A DNA stretch of 7,841 nucleotides from an uncultured Prevotellaceae bacterium (GTDB lineage Bacteria > Bacteroidota > Bacteroidia > Bacteroidales > Bacteroidaceae). Of the stretch, positions 5,790-7,841 are shown in pieces. Both the position numbers and the translations under genes were made by a program. The stretch's first letter is position 1. Every line of letters starts with the position of its first letter. The notes below the pieces were generated by a model. That model was not told the DNA's origin, did no database searches, and saw nothing but the letters and a program-made list of their open reading frames with translations. The stretch spans positions 1-7,841 of the forward strand of contig CAMKTM010000109.1 of the NCBI GenBank assembly GCA_946415695.1, given 5' to 3'.

Positions 5790-5806
5790 TGGCACGCACT
5801 TTGTAT
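5790..5806 (+). promoter_or_regulatory. Sigma-54-type (-24/-12) promoter for groESL
   Basis: The sequence tggcacgcactttgtat matches the sigma-54 consensus TGGCAC-N5-TTGCA. The GG (5791-5792) and the -12 dinucleotide GT (5803-5804, GC in the consensus) are separated by the required 10 bp. Transcription would start near 5816, giving a leader of about 32 nt. No TAnnTTTG -7 box with a well-placed TTTG, and no CIRCE operator (TTAGCACTC-N9-GAGTGCTAA), is seen in 5688-5847. Assignment to groESL follows from position. Confidence 0.6.
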
Positions 5807-5847
5807 GAAACAGAGTGGAATGTTTAACCAATAAACTAAATAAAGAC

Positions 5848-6120
5848 ATGAACGTAAAACCATTGGCAGACCGTGTGCTCATTGAGCCCGCACCTGCAGA
5901 GACAAAGACAGTAGGCGGCATCATCATCCCCGACACCGCCAAGGAGAAACCCCTGAAAGGTACAGTAGTAGCCGTCGGCGGCGGCACAAAAGACGAAGAG
6001 ATGGTCCTCAAACAGGGCGACCTGGTGCTCTATGGCAAGTATGCCGGCACAGAAGTCGAGATTGAGGGAAAGAAGTATCTCATCATGCGTCAGAGCGACG
6101 TCGTGGCAATACTTAGTTAA
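5848..6120 (+). CDS. groES: Co-chaperonin GroES (Hsp10)
   Basis: This encodes 90 residues, close to the 95-97 typical of GroES. GroES forms a heptameric lid on the GroEL ring in the cytoplasm, closing the folding chamber in an ATP-dependent cycle. The N-terminus MNVKPLADRVLIEP is diagnostic. The mobile loop that docks on GroEL is about residues 17-33 (TKTVGGIIIPDTAKEKP), with the hydrophobic GGIII contact. Then follow GTVVAVGGG, KQGDLVLYGKYAGTEVEIEGKKYLIMRQSDVVAIL. The ATG at 5848 is chosen because it gives the family N-terminus. An in-frame ATG at 5815 would add 11 unrelated residues and sits at the predicted transcription start. The leader (ataaactaaataaagac) has no strong Shine-Dalgarno. 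groEL follows on the same strand after an unusually long spacer. Confidence 0.97.
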   Translation: MNVKPLADRVLIEPAPAETKTVGGIIIPDTAKEKPLKGTVVAVGGGTKDEEMVLKQGDLVLYGKYAGTEVEIEGKKYLIMRQSDVVAILS

Positions 6121-6270
6121 TTCATAATTAAGAATTCATAATTCATAATTACGCTTCGCTTGGTCGCGTGGACGTAGTTGTGAGTTATAATAATCAAGAA
6201 AAAGTGTTTAACCATCATAATTCATTCTTCGCTGGCATTATTGTGAATTATGAATTATGAATTAAGAATT
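6121..6270. repeat. A/T-rich inverted-repeat element between groES and groEL
   Basis: The spacer is bounded by arms of tandem 'attcata' words. The stretch aattcataattcataatt at 6133-6150 is perfectly complementary to aattatgaattatgaatt at 6246-6263. Flanking aattaag / ttaagaatt words make the outer ends similar but gapped. The interior (6151-6245) is mixed, includes acgcttcgcttggtcgcg, and has no coding frame. A second pairing is possible between cataattca near 6218 and tgaattatg near 6244-6252. It begins immediately after the groES stop codon and ends about 7 bp before the groEL ATG. It may be a MITE-like insertion or an intercistronic mRNA structure; the inverted arms are seen directly, their origin is inferred. 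Confidence 0.65.
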
Positions 6271-6277
6271 GAATAAA

Positions 6278-7841
6278 ATGGCAAAAGATATTAAATTCAA
6301 CCTCGAGGCCCGCGAAGCAATGAAGCAAGGCGTGGACCAGTTGGCAAATGCAGTGAAGGTGACACTTGGCCCGAAGGGTCGCAATGTCATCCTCGAGAAG
6401 AAGTTTGGCGCTCCTCAGATAACGAAGGACGGCGTCACAGTGGCAAAGGAAGTGGAGCTCGCTGACCCCTTCCAGAATGCAGGTGCACAGCTCGTGAAGA
6501 GCGTGGCCAGCAAGACAGGCGACGATGCAGGCGACGGCACAACAACGGCCACCGTACTGGCTCAAGCCATTGTTCGCGAAGGCCTCAAGAACGTGGCAGC
6601 AGGTGCCAACCCCATGGACTTGAAGCGCGGCATCGACAAGGCCGTCACAGCTGTCGTGGAAAGCATCAAGAAGCAGTCCGAGCCCGTGGCTTCCGACTAT
6701 CAGAAGATAGAGCAAGTGGCAACCGTCAGCGCTAACAACGACCCCGAGATTGGCAAGCTCCTGGCCGATGCCATGCAGAAGGTCAGCAAGGACGGCGTCA
6801 TCACCATCGAAGAGGCCAAGGGCCGCGACACCACCATCGGCGTGGTAGAGGGCATGCAGTTCGACCGTGGCTACCTCAGCTCATACTTCGTCACCGACAC
6901 CGAGAAGATGGAGTGCGTCATGGAGAACCCCTACATCCTCATCTACGACAAGAAGATCTCCAACCTCAAGGACTTCCTGCCCATCCTCGAGCCTGCCGTA
7001 CAGAGCGGACGTCCGCTGCTCGTCATTGCAGAAGACGTGGATAGCGAGGCACTCACAACGCTCGTCGTGAACCGTCTGCGCACTCAGCTCAAGATTTGCG
7101 CCGTGAAGGCTCCAGGTTTCGGCGACCGCAGGAAAGCCATGCTGCAGGACATCGCCACCCTGACAGGCGGCATCGTCATCAGCGAAGACACAGGCCTCAA
7201 GCTCGAACAGGCCACCATCGAGATGCTCGGCTCCTGCGACAAGGTGACAATCAGCAAGGACAACACCACCATCGTCAATGGTCACGGACAGAAGGAACTC
7301 ATTCAGGACCGCATCAACCAGATAAAGAACGAAATCAGCAACTCCACCAGCGACTACGACAAGGAGAAGCTGCAGGAACGTCTGGCTAAGCTGAGCGGCG
7401 GCGTGGCAGTCCTCTACGTCGGTGCTCCCAGCGAGGTGGAGATGAAGGAGAAGAAGGACCGCGTGGACGATGCACTCTGTGCCACACGTGCAGCCATCGA
7501 AGAAGGCATCATCCCCGGCGGCGGCGTTGCTTACATCCGTGCACAGCAGGCCATCGAAGGCATGAAGGGCGATAATGCCGACGAGGAAACAGGTATCCAA
7601 ATCATACGTCGTGCCATCGAAGAGCCGCTGCGTCAGATTGTCGAGAACGCAGGCTTGGAGGGCAGTGTCGTGGTCAACGAAGTGCGCAACGGCAAGGGCG
7701 ACTACGGCTACAACGCCCGCATCGACAAGTACGAGAACCTGAAGGCTTCGGGCATCATCGACCCCGCAAAGGTGACACGTGTCGCCCTGGAGAACGCTGC
7801 CAGCATCGCAGGCATGTTCCTCACCACCGAGTGCGTCATCT
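6278..7841 (+). CDS. groEL: Chaperonin GroEL (Hsp60), 3' end beyond the window
   Basis: The frame is open from the ATG at 6278 to the window edge, giving 521 codons with no stop. The full protein in this group is about 540-545 residues, so roughly the last 20-25 (normally the Gly/Met-rich tail) are missing only because the window ends. GroEL is the double-ring ATP-driven folding chamber that works with GroES. Visible signatures: MAKDIKFNLEAREAM start; LGPKGRNVILEKKFGAP; ITKDGVTVAKE with the ATP-site Asp near residue 51; GDGTTTATVLAQ with the Mg/ATP-site Asp near 86; the apical segment EGMQFDRGYLSSYFVTD; KAPGFGDRRKAML; the returning equatorial segment VDDALCATRAAIEEGIIPGGGVAY; and IAGMFLTTECVI at the edge. 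No Shine-Dalgarno is seen in aagaattgaataaa just upstream. It presumably shares the groES promoter. Confidence 0.98.
   Translation, partial: MAKDIKFNLEAREAMKQGVDQLANAVKVTLGPKGRNVILEKKFGAPQITKDGVTVAKEVELADPFQNAGAQLVKSVASKTGDDAGDGTTTATVLAQAIVREGLKNVAAGANPMDLKRGIDKAVTAVVESIKKQSEPVASDYQKIEQVATVSANNDPEIGKLLADAMQKVSKDGVITIEEAKGRDTTIGVVEGMQFDRGYLSSYFVTDTEKMECVMENPYILIYDKKISNLKDFLPILEPAVQSGRPLLVIAEDVDSEALTTLVVNRLRTQLKICAVKAPGFGDRRKAMLQDIATLTGGIVISEDTGLKLEQATIEMLGSCDKVTISKDNTTIVNGHGQKELIQDRINQIKNEISNSTSDYDKEKLQERLAKLSGGVAVLYVGAPSEVEMKEKKDRVDDALCATRAAIEEGIIPGGGVAYIRAQQAIEGMKGDNADEETGIQIIRRAIEEPLRQIVENAGLEGSVVVNEVRNGKGDYGYNARIDKYENLKASGIIDPAKVTRVALENAASIAGMFLTTECVI

Noticed and set aside
5688..5847. CIRCE operator or standard TAnnTTTG promoter for groESL
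   Set aside because: No TTAGCACTC/GAGTGCTAA pair is present. The nearest -7-like word (gcactttg at 5796-5803) lacks the TA and has no correctly spaced TTTG.

Overview
The window looks like chromosomal DNA from a member of the Bacteroidales, most likely Prevotellaceae or a close relative. Reasons: the rpsO promoter fits the Bacteroidetes -33 TTTG / -7 TAnnTTTG pattern; start codons mostly lack strong Shine-Dalgarno sequences and have A/T-rich leaders; one protein ends in a type IX secretion (T9SS) sorting domain; and the non-coding DNA carries repeat types I associate with this group (C/G-rich 'ccccct..agggg' palindromes and 'aattcataattcataatt' arms). The genus is an inference, since no rRNA or other strong marker is present.

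Layout. Positions 1-440 hold no convincing gene. They contain a perfect 20-bp inverted repeat (34-53 / 141-160), nested small hairpins, and a diverged direct repeat (184-221 / 241-277). A promoter at 441-470 and a short leader with a strong hairpin (483-512) precede rpsO (ribosomal protein S15, 546-815). A C/G-rich palindromic repeat follows rpsO, and its second half is a terminator-like hairpin with a T-rich tail (858-909). Next is a two-gene unit: a large YfhO-family polytopic membrane protein (939-3620), then, 6-12 bp downstream, a secreted CotH-kinase-family protein with a ricin-type lectin-like region and a T9SS C-terminal domain (3633-5687). A 160-bp gap with a sigma-54-like promoter and an upstream dyad leads into groES (5848-6120). 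A 157-bp A/T-rich spacer with perfect 18-bp inverted arms separates groES from groEL (6278 to the window edge, lacking about the last 20-25 residues).

How the genes fit together. rpsO and groESL are housekeeping genes for translation and protein folding. The YfhO and CotH genes look like a small envelope/secretion unit: a GT-C-like integral membrane protein next to an exported cargo that crosses the outer membrane through T9SS. A functional link between the two is inferred only from their spacing and strand.

The most unusual feature is that one C/G-rich palindromic repeat family occurs both outside genes (after rpsO) and inside the YfhO coding sequence. One near-complete copy adds about 28 in-frame residues before the C-terminal domain, and a half copy lies at the N-terminus. 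Both are read in the frame that gives 'PLRGG'. The groES promoter region (sigma-54-like, with no CIRCE element) and the repeat between groES and groEL are the next most interesting features.
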